Positions 45,741-56,484 of a stretch of 64,000 nt of DNA are shown piece after piece (positions within the stretch are counted from its first letter, which is position 1; each line of letters opens with the position of its first letter). This DNA comes from Chanos chanos. Its lineage: Eukaryota > Chordata > Actinopteri > Gonorynchiformes > Chanidae. The translations under genes were made by a program, and so were the position numbers. The DNA lies in contig NC_044495.1 of assembly GCF_902362185.1 (NCBI RefSeq), positions 58,242,905-58,306,904 of the forward strand. The letters are read 5' to 3'. The notes under the pieces were generated by a model that was given only the letters and a program-made list of their open reading frames with translations, was not told the DNA's origin and did not search any database.

Positions 45741-46455
45741 GGTGTCAGAAATAATTGTTATCAAATTAAATCAATCTGGGATAAAGAGGACAGAGAATTT
45801 TTTTCCCCCCTTTTCCACCATAAAGATTTTTAACAACTTTTTATGGATGAACTTCACTTCCAGTGTATGTAAATACAACTATATGTCAATAAAGCAGGAA
45901 CATAACTTGAGGATGTGGTATACTGGTTTAGGATGTGAAAGACTGTTATACTGTTCCAACTGGTTTACACTTAGCTATAACCTCTTGTGACTTTTTATAC
46001 ATGGAAATATTAGCTCTGCAAACAGAACAGACCCAAACCAAAACTGGGTGAGTGTGTGAAAATGTCATTTTTTTAGTCATTCAGAAATGAGGGGAAAGTT
46101 CTTTAGCTAACCTTTCGTTTGGTTGGAGCTTCACAGAAAATGTTGGAATGTGGTAATAATCTGAGAAGGACAGCAGGATGTCAGGATAATATTATAAAAA
46201 CGGTAAATCATTTAAAAGTGCCAGTCATTTTCCCTTACTGATCACAACCCGTTGGGATAGCTGACGATACATTTTTTTCAAGGTCCATTCACTACATAAT
46301 CAAAATCAGAATTAAAAGTCAAAAGAAGTGACATGTGGCCATAAAAGGAAGGAGAGAGTCATATGTCAGTGTAGAGAGTTGTTTACGGTATATTATATAT
46401 AATAATATTAGACTGTATATTATAAGTGTAAATGTAAATGCGCTGAGTGACAAAA
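45741..46455. other. spacer E-F without recognised gene
   Basis: AT-rich. No CTCF-like motif or tRNA relic found in this unit. Confidence 0.4.
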
Positions 46456-46690
46456 CATTGTTGACACACTGTTGGGCCTCAGAGGTCGCGTGCTGGTCAG
46501 AGACCTGGCAGGCCCAGGCAGAGTCCATGCGTACTGGGAGGAGAGGGCACCCACAGCTGTTGAGAGGGTTGGAGATGGGCCTGCGTATTCGGTTCAAGCA
46601 GAGGCAGAGGACAGAACCCATGTATTAAACAGCATCGTAACCATCTACTACAGGTTCCCGACTTGCCGTTTGAACAGGATGAGCAGCTCT
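46456..46690 (+). mobile_element. LTR-retrotransposon pol fragment (fossil)
   Basis: A short plus-strand reading resembling the C-terminal part of a Gypsy-like integrase (RGRVLVRDLAGPGR, a YWEERAP-like turn, then a RTHVL block). Only this fragment is seen. Old and non-coding. Confidence 0.4.
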
Positions 46691-46769
46691 GTCGAGGGTG
46701 AGGGAAGTCCTAAAGACCAAGACACAACAGGCAGACTATTCTGGCTAAACCTTTATGTGTGTGCACCTA

Positions 46770-46835
46770 TAATGTGTGTGTATATATGTATGTATACATA
46801 TACATATACATACACACACACACACACACACACCG
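46770..46835. repeat. (TA)n/(CA)n microsatellite
   Basis: Mixed ATGT, TATACA and CA runs. Confidence 0.85.
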
Positions 46836-46859
46836 TATATACATATAAGAAAAAACCCT

Positions 46860-47470
46860 AAGATAAGATAAGAACACATGCACTATATGACAGATGTTCT
46901 GCATCCAAAGGCACTGGTATAAGGAACACACAGTGTATGTAATATTCATGATTTTATATGCAAGTTTATTTTTAGGCTCTCTCAGAGTAATATAAAGAGT
47001 AAAATAAATATCAGTCGTCACAAATATGTCCAGCAAATCAGAGGTCAGTTAATATAGAAATATCTGACGACTTAACCATGAACAGCAGTAGAAAAAAAGC
47101 AGAAAACAAAACAAAGTCAAAGTCCTTTGTTTATCGGACAAGGAATCAACACGCTATGTGACTAAGAGCTTTGTGGTATTTGCAAAATGCCAAACACAAA
47201 GTATTTCTTTCCAAACCCACCATGTGATTTAACACAGTTTCAATTCTGACCGTGAAATATGAGATACCTGCTTCCTGACTACTCTCAAAACAGAACAAAA
47301 GCTGGGAATTTTTATTGACGTTGTCACATATATAAACATATTGTCATTTTAAACATGTGATGCATGTAAACTTAAATGACATTAAATGTGCTCTGGCAAC
47401 AGACATGAAATAAGGGTTTATAATAGAAGACAATGGAGAGAAAGAGTCCAGTATCTAAACCATAATTCAC
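46860..47470. other. spacer without recognised gene
   Basis: AT-rich unique-looking sequence. Nothing recognised. Confidence 0.4.
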
Positions 47471-48230
47471 AATGTACTGATACACCCTGATACATGACAT
47501 TTATAAGATACACTGACAATGTACTGATACACCCTGATACATGACATTTATAAGATACACTGACAATGTACTGATACACTCTGACACATGACAATTATAA
47601 GATACACTGACAATGTACTTATACACTCTGACACATGACATTTATATGATACACTGACAACATACTGATACACTCCAACACATGACATTTCTAAGATACA
47701 TTGACAATGTACCGATACATTCTGTTACATGACATTTATAAGATACATTGACAATTGTTGGATTTTCTTGTGATTTTACAAATAAAGGAACCGGAGCAAA
47801 AGCGCGCTTGGAGAAAAGCTTTATTTGGTGGTGGTGGTGGGATCCGGCAGCAAGTCTGCTTGCGCCGCAGCTTAACTCAGAGAACTGTTACCGTGATCGG
47901 CCTTTTATACCATGAAGCAAACAGACAATAGGTTTACAACGATGCTTGATGCTAATCAGAATCTATGTGTTAATGCTAAATTCCCCTTTTTGTCTGTGAT
48001 GGCTGCCATTTGCCCATTACCGGTTGTATTTTGCCTTAATCAGTTGCTCTTGGCTCCAACAGTAACGCGGCGCCAAAGGTGTGAAGCTTTCTTTGTATCT
48101 ATGGTAATAAGACCATCAGGTTAAACAGTTCTCCTATCATGAACCATGTCTGTTCAGATGTCACTATAATCTTACGCAATGTACCGATACACTCTGTTAC
48201 ATGACATTTATAAGATACACAGACCACATG
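47471..48230. repeat. 47-bp minisatellite, split by an LTR-like insertion
   Basis: About six units of 47 bp (AATGTACTGATACACTCTGA, then CACATGACATTTATAAGATA) run to 47755. A further unit continues at 48176-48226 after the insertion. Units differ by a few bases each. Confidence 0.9.
47756..48175 (-). mobile_element. solo LTR-like insertion (fossil)
   Basis: About 420 bp inserted in the minisatellite, bounded by ACAAT and GCAAT (4 of 5 bases shared). Minus-strand reading shows a TATAAAAGG box, an AATAAAG signal and the end CAACA, as in an LTR. No internal genes. Family not assigned. Confidence 0.6.
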
Positions 48231-48465
48231 TGGTGAAAAGTACCAGTTAGTGACAACATTATTTCCATTTTGTTCTCTGATTCTTGTTTGTGTCCTGCTG
48301 CTTAAAGCTCTACTGCCTCACCAGTGCTACTGACCCTCATAGTACTCTCTCTCTCTCTTTCTCTTTCTCTCTTTCTCTCTCACTCACACATACACATAAT
48401 CAGTACATATAATTATCTACAGACACTGATAATGCAGCCAGATCGGTACATGGCTTTTTAGACAA

Positions 48466-51162
48466 TCAGATCTGCACAGAGGAATGTATATCAGCTCGAA
48501 ATCCAGCATAGAGGGGCTGAGTGAATGTAGTCTTGACACTGTGGAGGAGGGTCATTGCGTCAGAGATGCTGTAGAAAGCTAGAGTTCCCGCCGTGTGATC
48601 TAGATAGACTCCTATTCTGGAGCAGTTAGGAACTACTGGAATTTTAGTCTCATAAATATCGTGCTTGAAAGTGTATCTGGAAGGAGCACATTCCAAACTC
48701 CAGGACTGATCGTTGTGTCCAAATACACTCTCATTACCTCTCCCTTTCCTGTCAATCCCTTTATATGAGACTGCTATATAAACCCACCCATCCCACTCAA
48801 CCTCCCAGTAACAGCGTCCAGACAAACTCTCTCTACAGAGAATCTGGCCTGCCCTGTGAAATCTCTCAGGGTGTTTGGGATACGGCTGTGCCGTATGGGT
48901 CCTTGTCACCTTTCTGTTCCCCTCAGACAGAAAGAGTTTTCTTTGGGCTGTGTTGAGATCCAGTGTGAGCTGACAGGAATCTGATCAGAGAAATGAAAAT
49001 AGAAACAAATTAAGTTCAGGTCTAATCTAAAGAGTTCTATTTCAGACATTCTCTTTTGAATGCTTGTATTTTAGGTTTGGAGTCACTAACTGACTGTTTT
49101 TCTGTATTGTGTTGTTATTACGATATCACCTATTTTAAGTTGAGAATCAATACTAATACTTGCAGTTATGTTTTCAGTCAATCGAGAATCAGAAGCCACA
49201 TAATTACACCAATGTTTGAATTCTTTTAATGTGTGTGTGATAACAATGATATACTCACAGTGTAAGAACTCCTCTCTGGTCTTGGGTTCAGGACACAAGA
49301 AAATCTGGTTCGTGGTATCTGTGAAGGCAGGAAGAACATTGAAGTCCAACACTACATTTATTAATTTCTTTGAACTTATGTCTCACCAGGTTTGCCATGA
49401 AATAGAAATGTTCTAACCTTTTTCTGGTGCATTGAGCACCTTTTCGTAGAGGAATTTCTCGATACTCCTTTTCATTTCAGAAACAGATCTCTTCACGTTC
49501 TCAAAAGAGAAGACTGGCTTAATTCTCATGCTGGATAACTCTTTACATCCCGAATGAAGAGAGAGGGACTGGAAACTCTACAGAGGGATGAACAAACACA
49601 CATCATGCAGACATTGACACACAAATTTTCCAAGATCCATTGTGAGGGACGCTTCATTCTGTGATGTTACCTGGAGGAAATCCATGTCATCCTCTGTGTG
49701 TGAAAGCTGCTCCAGCTCAGCATTTCTCTTCCTCAGCTCAGCAATCTCCTGCTCCAGTTTCTTAACGTGATCTTCAACCCAACTGACTTTGGCGTTTTCC
49801 TTAGCTCTGATCTGTTCTGTCACCTCAAAGCACCTTTTCTCAATGGAGCGGACCATCTCAGCAAAGATGTCTTCAATGTCCTCCACTGCTGCCTGGGCAG
49901 ACATCTGTTAGGAGACACACAGAGAGGAAGGGAGTTCATTTGAAGCAGAACTCTCACTCAGCTCTTACTGGAAGCCCAGACAGCCTGTTCTCCACAGTGT
50001 AGCTCAGTGGGAATGGACAGTGACTCAGCACCGGGCTCCTCACTGACCGACTGAAGGAAAGTTTTGACTGACTGAAGCAAAGTTCTGACTGAATACTGAA
50101 ATGGTTCCTCCGGCAGCTAACTGTTATCTTGTACTCTGCTGACCACTCACCCTGAGAGATTTCACAGTCTGTTCCAGCTCCTGTAGCTCCTTCTCTCTCT
50201 CCTGAATTCTCTTTTGGGATTTCCTCTGGGTCTCTGCTAGCTGTTTCTGTGGGCAAAAAACATGGTGATGGCTAAATATTCTGTAAAACCTGTCTTATAC
50301 ATCGTTTTGCATGTATTTAAGTAATCTTAAACAAACATGTAGAATTATTATTCTTAAACCACAGCGTTATTATGTATAGAATTATGATCTGTGTTACGAG
50401 GTGAAAAATGTTTTGTTTTGTTTCAGTGCTGTGTTGTTGATGGGTGTTGGCTACTGGTGTTTTATTACTTTGGACCTTGCTCCAGTTTTCAATGATTGCA
50501 AACATATATTTGAAAGCAGAATTTGGCTTAATTTGATCTCTACCTGAACTAGAGAGTTTTGTTGTTTCTCTTACCTGTTTCTCAACCCTTTCAGCTGTTA
50601 CCGAGGCTGTATCATGACCTTTGTGTTCATACATTGTACACAAATAGCAGATCATGCTTTGGTCAGTGCGACAGTAAATCTCCATTAGTTTGTCATGTTG
50701 AGAGCAGATCCTGTCCTGTAGTTGTGCTGAGGCTTTGACCAGCTTGTGCTTCTTTAAGGCAGGAGATTGATAGTGAGTTTGGAGGTGAGTTTCACAGTAA
50801 GAGGCCAGACACACCAGACAGGATTTGACAGCTTTGAGTTTTCTCCCAGTGCAGATGTCACACTCCACATCTCCAGGTCCAACATAACAGACAGCAGGAG
50901 GAGCAGTCTGGAATCCTGTCTTCCTCAGTCTCTCAGTCAGTTCAGCCAGTGTGGTATTCTTATTGAGAACAGGTCTTTGGGTGAAGGTTCCTCTGCACTG
51001 AGGGCAGCAGTAGACCTTTGTGTCATAATCTGGTCCCCAGTAGCCTTTAATACAGCTCATGCAGTAACTGTGTCCGCAGGTAATCGTCACCGGATCCCTC
51101 AGTAGGTCCAGGCAGATTGGACAGCTGAGTGAATCCTGAGCAGGCGAACATGCATCTCCCAT
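48466..51162 (-). CDS. finTRIM F: RING/B-box/coiled-coil/PRY-SPRY E3 ligase
   Basis: Exons (5' to 3'): 50575-51162, 50151-50246, 49671-49904, 49418-49577, 49259-49318, 48466-48980; 550 aa in frame, TGA stop. It is the most divergent intact member: RING starts SCPIC, the second zinc site is TCGHSYC, and the central segment is GPDYDTKVYCCPQC. Exon 2 begins KQLAET where the others read RQLGET. Exon 3 begins MSAQAAVEDIEDIF. PRY-SPRY landmarks (LTLDLNTAQRK, WEVEWDGWV, YLDHTAG) are kept and the C-terminus is shorter (SVQI). The start is the Met before GDACSPAQDS; an in-frame Met 17 codons earlier is not conserved. Upstream, GAGAAATCAAAATG (minus strand) is an ISRE-like element with one mismatch to GAAANNGAAA. 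Probably functional. Confidence 0.9.
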
Positions 51163-51239
51163 TTTACCACGCAGACTGACACTGAACAACAAGTCACATT
51201 TTGATTTCTCCACAAGCCGGTGGGGCGTGTCGCCTCAGC

Positions 51240-52427
51240 CTTCCTGGTTCATTTGTTATCCTAGCACAAGAACACGGAAGAGGGCCTGTGCAAAATATCT
51301 GGCAGTGTAACTTGTTTGAATGGGAAAATTGGTGATAAATTTATGGCAACAAGCCAAGACTGACTAGATTAGGTATTTATTCCTGTTTAATGGCTTAACA
51401 ACTCCTGGCACTGACTCTTACAGGAACTAATTTTAACTCACAAGCAGGAAATAAACACAGTAAACAGAATAACAGTGGGATGAGTCAGGTTATAATCCAA
51501 ATAGCAACTTCTTCTTGAAGATACGTTGATTAAATATCAGACAAAGTATCAAATCAACATCTCCGCTGTTGGTTTAGTATTGATCTTGCTCATCGTATTG
51601 GTCATGTACTCAGCATGTAAAAATCATCGGTGTCCAACATTGATTCCGCATTGATTCAACACTTCAGTACTGCACTTGTGAGTGATTGAATGATCCTTGA
51701 TCTAACATTGAAGTACTGCTTTGTATTTTCTGTCAAAACAGTACTGGATCAATGATTCTGCCATAATTTATATGATGCCAAAAGTATAGTCAGCAGACAG
51801 CAAAAGGTTATGAGAACACGCTAAGACACAAACATTACTGTCCAATATGTTTCACTTCTACCTGGCTTCCATAACCTCAACCAAATTTAGGACTTCTCCA
51901 TGTTTTGCAACTTGGAGAACATAAAACTATATAATGTGTAGTGTAGATGAAATAAACTACACTACACATTATTTACACATTAAACAGCTAATGGAGTGAC
52001 AAAGAGTCCTGGCAAGAATTTTATTCATAGTAGCACACACAAAACCACACAGATGAATGAGTGGAGAGAGCATTCAAATATACCTATACTTTAGACGTGT
52101 GGAGTGTAAAAAAAAAACAAAAAAACAAAAACTGAATAAGCGTATGTGCATCATTTTACCAGAATTTATCCGATTAGTTAACAGATGATGGATACGTGGT
52201 GCAAATAATCTGAGATTAAATTAACCTGTTAGCCAATTCGAATTCTCGTGTGGCATCTTTTGTTGAAATTGGATATAGAAAAAGATAGCTCACTATTTTC
52301 CTTATAGTGCCATTCCTGCTAAAAGGGCTCGGCTCTTTTTATAGGTCAACGTTGCTGAACTCCTGCCTACGCAACAGGGTTGGAAATGAACTTTTTTTGT
52401 CCACCTGCCACTGTTGCTGGTGGATTC
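51240..52427. other. spacer upstream of finTRIM F
   Basis: No gene. An interspersed repeat with TTGATTC/GAATCAA-type words spans roughly 51525-51770. No CTCF-like motif here. Confidence 0.4.
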
Positions 52428-53950
52428 TAGGGCTGTGGATCGGCAAGAATCTGGCGATACCATACGTATCCCGATACAGAGGTTACAATTCAATATACTG
52501 CAATATCGTGCGATACTGGAAGTAAGGTGATATACTGCGATTTTTTAAATCTAATTTTAGATTCCCTAGTTTAAGGTTAGCCGTTTGTTCCCTTAGCTGT
52601 ACATCAGAGTGGTGTCTTGCCAAGTGTGCTCTCACAGATGAGACATGCCTCATCGTATACAAAACAATCACGGAACTCTCCATTGTCGGCTTTTCTTCTC
52701 TTCTTATGAAAAATGTTTTTTTGCCCATGGCCTCCTAGGACTGTGTCTTCTCTGCAGACCTCTTAGCACCTGCGATGTGGCACCACATTGTATTTTGGTG
52801 TTTGTTTATTTGTTTTCTTGCCAAAACATTAGCCTAAGCGACTTGAGGTAGCCTAATTCTTTTTAACTGTTCTATGCTCGAGTTGCCTCTGTAACCCACT
52901 GTGTCTCCTCAGTGTCCAATGGTTCAATCTGCGTTGTGGAATATCAAAAATCACGCTCTGTTGGAACTGTATTGTTTGCTTGTTGCTTTTATTTACCCCG
53001 CCTCTGTGCCTAGTAGAGTGAGCAAATTCACCCGCCACCAGAGCCGTTCTTTCTACCGTTCTGCCCGCCACTACTCAAAATCACCCGCAGGTGGGTGCTG
53101 ATTTCTGAGCCTGCAACCTAACAAAATTCTGGGAAAATCCTCAGCAGTATGAAGTCGCATTGTCTTGGGTAAGACCCGTTTGTAACCGTGACTCAGAGAA
53201 ATATATAACAACATCGATTAAGTCCCGTTGTTTCATATACTAACTACTAACAGAGGTGTTATACATACTGAGACAAACATGTTGAAGTTACTTTAACAGA
53301 TTTAAGTCCTTTCATACATGTTCGAATAGATACAGGGAGTCAGAAAGTGAACACATGAGAGACATAAAGGTAGTTAGTGTTCATGAGTGGGTGTTATCGT
53401 ACACAATGGATGATGGTGGACCTGTATAAACTGGAATATTTTTTGTTGACAGTGTTGTAGCATAGAAGATTTTTTTTGTTCCTTGGACTGGACTAATGAG
53501 AAGACATTTAAGTGTTAAGTGCCCCCCTGCCCCCACCCCGCCCCATGCAGACAAGTGACTGACAGTTCAACTCAACGTCTCAACACATCGGTAAGTCAGT
53601 TCACAGGCCCCAAGTCAGAAATGACTGTTTTTGAATATTCAAACTATTACTTGGAAATTGGTAGTTTAACTTCTTGCAGGGAACATTGAGTATGGATTTT
53701 GCTGGTGAGATGGTGTTTGTTGTGAAATGTGTGCAATTGTGTTGTTATTCCAGAGCTTCTCTAAAGCTAACATGCAATTTCATTTTGTTTAATCAGTTGG
53801 ATTTTTAAGGGCCTCTTTGAGATTTGACACACTGTGGGGTTTTTTGCAGCATTTCTGTTTGTACATGCAGTCAAAATAATTTTTGGTGAATTCTCCTTTA
53901 TTTGGAATATTACATATTATCTTCTACACATTACATTACTTTCTTAAAGT
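52428..53950. other. hAT-like end and unclassified repeat sequence
   Basis: TAGGGCTGTGGATCGGCAAG at 52428 is a typical hAT-type left end, followed by CGATAC-rich words. A matching right end was not found. The rest shows no gene; a C-rich run lies at 53521-53545. Confidence 0.35.
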
Positions 53951-54014
53951 GGGTTGTCCCCATTCAGCAGGCCTTGGTTTGTAGGTCTCTCACACGAACA
54001 GCGACCCTCGTTGG

Positions 54015-54093
54015 ATCTCTTGCAGGAGCAGTGTGCGCAGGTTATAGTCTGTGGAGTGACTGAGTCCTGAGCTGATAATCACAAATCTGCCAT
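54015..54093 (-). pseudogene. finTRIM relic: end of a RING exon
   Basis: The minus strand has GCAGATTTGTGATTATCAGC, then TCAGGACTCAGTCACT, matching the ATG-AEASLSAQDSLI region of the finTRIMs (TCAGCTCAAGACTCACTCAT), then after a ~40-bp gap GACTATAACCTGCGCACACT matching GACTATTCCCTGTGGACACA. The ATG position would be 54091-54093. Nothing further of the exon remains. A CTCF-like motif follows about 325 bp upstream, as in the real genes. Confidence 0.55.
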
Positions 54094-54418
54094 TTTCTGC
54101 ATTCTGCCTTTGTGCTGTCTGTGTTATTAAACTGCATCCAAATGCTATTTCGGTAGTGACTTTCACTCATCATGTTTTCTGCTGCTCGCGTACTCCTCTT
54201 GTCTCTGTGCTCTGTAGACTATCAGCCCCCCCCTTCACAGTGGAAAGGAGCAAACAGTTGAGAGGGAAAGCTTATTAACTCATTCAGATGTTTGCAGAAG
54301 CATCTCAGCTGTTTGTTTCTGGGTTTGTTTTCAAGGAGTCGATCAATGATTAGTGTAAACAGGTTATATTCTTGCTGCTTACAAGTCATGTTTATGCTGA
54401 AAACTAGGACAGGGTAGA

Positions 54419-54432
54419 CCACTAGGTGGCGG
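54419..54432 (+). promoter_or_regulatory. CTCF-like motif, G unit
   Basis: CCACTAGGTGGCGG also fits CCASYAGRKGGCRS. The left flank (GTTTATGCTGAAAACTA) matches that of the D-unit motif. Confidence 0.5.
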
Positions 54433-54477
54433 AATTGGGCATATAATGACTGAAGACCAGACAACTGTTAGGGTTGT

Positions 54478-54504
54478 GGCCGGTTATCTCAGCTGTTTGT
54501 CAGC
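54478..54504 (+). pseudogene. tRNA-Ile 5' relic, G unit
   Basis: GGCCGGTTATCTCAGCTGTT matches the first 20 bases of tRNA-Ile with two or three changes and breaks off. A whole tRNA-Ile follows 54 bp later. Confidence 0.55.
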
Positions 54505-54557
54505 ATTTTTGCATCTGTCTAGGATAAATGGGCTATGAGCTGACTGTTGTCCTGTGT

Positions 54558-54631
54558 GGCCGGTTAGCTCAGTTGGTTAGAGCGTGGTGCTAATAACGCC
54601 AAGGTCGCGGGTTCGATCCCCGTACGGGCCA
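54558..54631 (+). tRNA. tRNA-Ile (anticodon AAT)
   Basis: 74 nt without CCA. D-arm TAGCTCAGTTGGTTAGAGC, anticodon loop CTAATAA with AAT at 54592-54594, T-arm GCGGGTTCGATCCCCGT. A-box and B-box are canonical. The acceptor has the G5-G68 mismatch that I recall from vertebrate tRNA-Ile(AAT). The 3' side has only TTT, so the pol III terminator is weak. Confidence 0.95.
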
Positions 54632-54892
54632 ACCCTTTATGTTGTTAAAGTGACCCTGAGAATTTAGGCTAGTATTTGTCATTGCACACCACAATCAAAT
54701 ATACCACGTAACAGGAATGCTTAGTGGACCAAACTACACATAAGCTATTGATTGCAATGTTAAACCTGTCATTTGATTTTCTTTTAAGTATGAATATAAA
54801 TATTTTCTTTGAAATGTTGCTATATGGGCATGAAATAAGCTGACTACATTGTATTATTGTTGACAGTTAAAATAAATAAAGGTACACTTACT

Positions 54893-54963
54893 GCACTGGT
54901 GGTTGAATGGTAGATCTCTCACCTGCCCTTTGGGAGGCCCAGGTTTGATTTCCAGCCAGTGCG
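54893..54963 (+). tRNA. tRNA-Gly(GCC)-like, probably pseudogene
   Basis: Acceptor GCACTGG/CCAGTGC pairs perfectly and the anticodon loop CTGCCCT gives GCC. The T-loop reads TTTGATT and the T-stem has two mismatches; the anticodon stem has one. B-box is weakened. Likely a decaying copy. Confidence 0.6.
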
Positions 54964-54976
54964 CATATGTTGTTAT

Positions 54977-54982
54977 GTCTCT

Positions 54983-55033
<51 letters not shown>

Positions 55034-55050
55034 GAGCCCACCCAGGGACG
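54977..55050 (+). tRNA. tRNA-Asn (anticodon GTT)
   Basis: 74 nt: acceptor GTCTCTG with CAGGGAC, D-arm GGCGCAATCGGTTAGCGC, anticodon arm TTCGGCTGTTAACCGAA (GTT), T-arm GGTGGTTCGAGCCCACC. A TTTT terminator follows at 55057-55060. Canonical and probably active. Confidence 0.95.
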
Positions 55051-55065
55051 AAAGTCTTTTAGCCT

Positions 55066-55133
55066 GCTGTGATCGTATAGTGGTTAATACTCTTTGTCCG
55101 CGGCAACCCCGGTTCGAATCGAGGTCAGATTCA
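55066..55133 (+). pseudogene. truncated tRNA-His-like pseudogene
   Basis: GTGATCGTATAGTGGTTAAT is the 5' half of tRNA-His and GGTTCGAATC its T-arm, but part of the anticodon arm is missing and the acceptor no longer pairs well (GCTGTGA with TCAGATT). Confidence 0.7.
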
Positions 55134-55142
55134 GTCTAAAGG

Positions 55143-55470
55143 GCAGCCTACTGTGGTGTAAAGGTTAGAAAAGTGGGCTTGTGCCTGATAGGGTCGCTAG
55201 TTTGATCCCTGGACCGGCTGGAAAAATGTGGGCGGGGGGAGTGAATGAACAGCATTTTCCCTTTCCTCAACACTCCCTCAGCATTCGTGGCTGGAGTACC
55301 ATTGAGTAAGGCACTTAACCCCCAACTGCTCCCCGGGTGCAACACTGTGGCTGCTTCTGCATCTAGTGTGTGTGTGCACACTGCTCCAAGTGTGTGTGTA
55401 TAGGATGGGGCAAATGCAGAGATTGAATTTCACTGCTCACTGTTCCCAGTGTGTGTGACAAATAAAGAAG
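55143..55470 (+). mobile_element. tRNA-derived SINE
   Basis: Head with A-box-like GTGGTGTAAAGGTTAGAAAA and B-box-like GGTCGCTAGTTTGATCCC. Body with TTGAGTAAGGCACTTAACCC and CTGCTCCCCGGGTGC, well known in fish SINEs. Tail ends GTGTGACAAATAAAG. Sits inside the tRNA cluster; partial copies at 7283-7385 and within 35940-36066. Confidence 0.75.
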
Positions 55471-55546
55471 TTAACTTATTTACAGTGAGATGAGCAGCCT
55501 TATTATTTGCAAAGTATATATATTTCCAAAACTATCACGGAGTTCA

Positions 55547-55560
55547 CCACTAGATGGCAG
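55547..55560 (+). promoter_or_regulatory. CTCF-like motif, H unit
   Basis: CCACTAGATGGCAG, identical to B, C and D, 118 bp before the second tRNA-Ile. The following bases (CAGGAACTGTAATGA) match the B unit. Confidence 0.5.
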
Positions 55561-55677
55561 CAGCAGGAACTGTAATGAGGAATGCGCTGTAAGCTAGTTG
55601 TGGTGACAAATGCCCATTTGTCGGTATTTCTGCTCTGTCTGAGATAAAGTGGCTTTTGGCCAGCTGTCATCCTGTGT

Positions 55678-55751
55678 GGCCGGTTAGCTCAGTTGGTTAG
55701 AGCGTGGTGCTAATAACGCCAAGGTCGCGGGTTCGATCCCCGTACGGGCCA
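55678..55751 (+). tRNA. tRNA-Ile (anticodon AAT), second copy
   Basis: Identical over 74 nt to 54558-54631. The upstream 80 bp (CTGTCTGAGATAAAGTGGCT... to CATCCTGTGT) are homologous too, so the tRNA and its flank were duplicated together. Downstream only TTT. Confidence 0.95.
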
Positions 55752-56484
55752 TTCAATTGTTTCTTGATGTCAGTAATGACAGTAGGGGGTCACCTTACAG
55801 CAGAATCACAATCAGCCATGCCACAGTGTGATGAAAGTAACCTTCACAACTGTGCGTTTTGACCTGGCAACTATGTTTTGCTTCATCGCCGACGTAGTTA
55901 ACAGCAGGAAATCAAGAATGTATTCTTTTCTTGGTTCTTTTATTTGCTTACTTACTTGTTTGTTTAGTCTTATTAGAGGACACTGACACTGAGGACACAT
56001 GTTTCGGTTAACTGCCAGCTGGCTTGGATAAACCTACGCTAATTATCACTGGTAAGTACCAGAGCTCCAGCATCAACTGTCTTCCTTTCGTCATGAAACT
56101 TCCAAAAGAAAGGGGAAAAAATAAGTTTAGAGTTTGTTTATTCTCTATTAGAGCAATAAAATAAACACAACATATTGTACATAACATTCAGCTGACATTA
56201 TGTATGCAAGGCAAAAGAATGCCATGAACACTATGAATCTGAAACAACAAAAAAATCTGGATAGCAGGTTGTTTTAGGAGGTTTCATTGCTTTGAAAAAT
56301 AAGTAATTATGCAGGAAACAGGGCTTTGAGCTTTAAGCAAAACAATTTGGGTCAAAACATGTGGCAGTTTGACTTGGCTTTCATGAAAGCAGACAGTCAC
56401 AAATAGCCAAGTGGGAGAGTATATGTCCACATAGTGCATAAACAATAGAACAGTGCATAAACAAAGTCAGTTTGACTGAAACGT
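55752..56484. other. spacer between tRNA-Ile and rasef 3' end
   Basis: No gene recognised. Confidence 0.4.

Noticed and set aside
46319-46628. Overlapping frames of 97-129 codons as a host gene
   Set aside because: The only recognisable part resembles a retrotransposon integrase end; the rest runs into a microsatellite.
47471-47755. Regular repeats as a possible CRISPR array
   Set aside because: The 47-bp units are contiguous without unique spacers and the DNA is vertebrate; this is a minisatellite.
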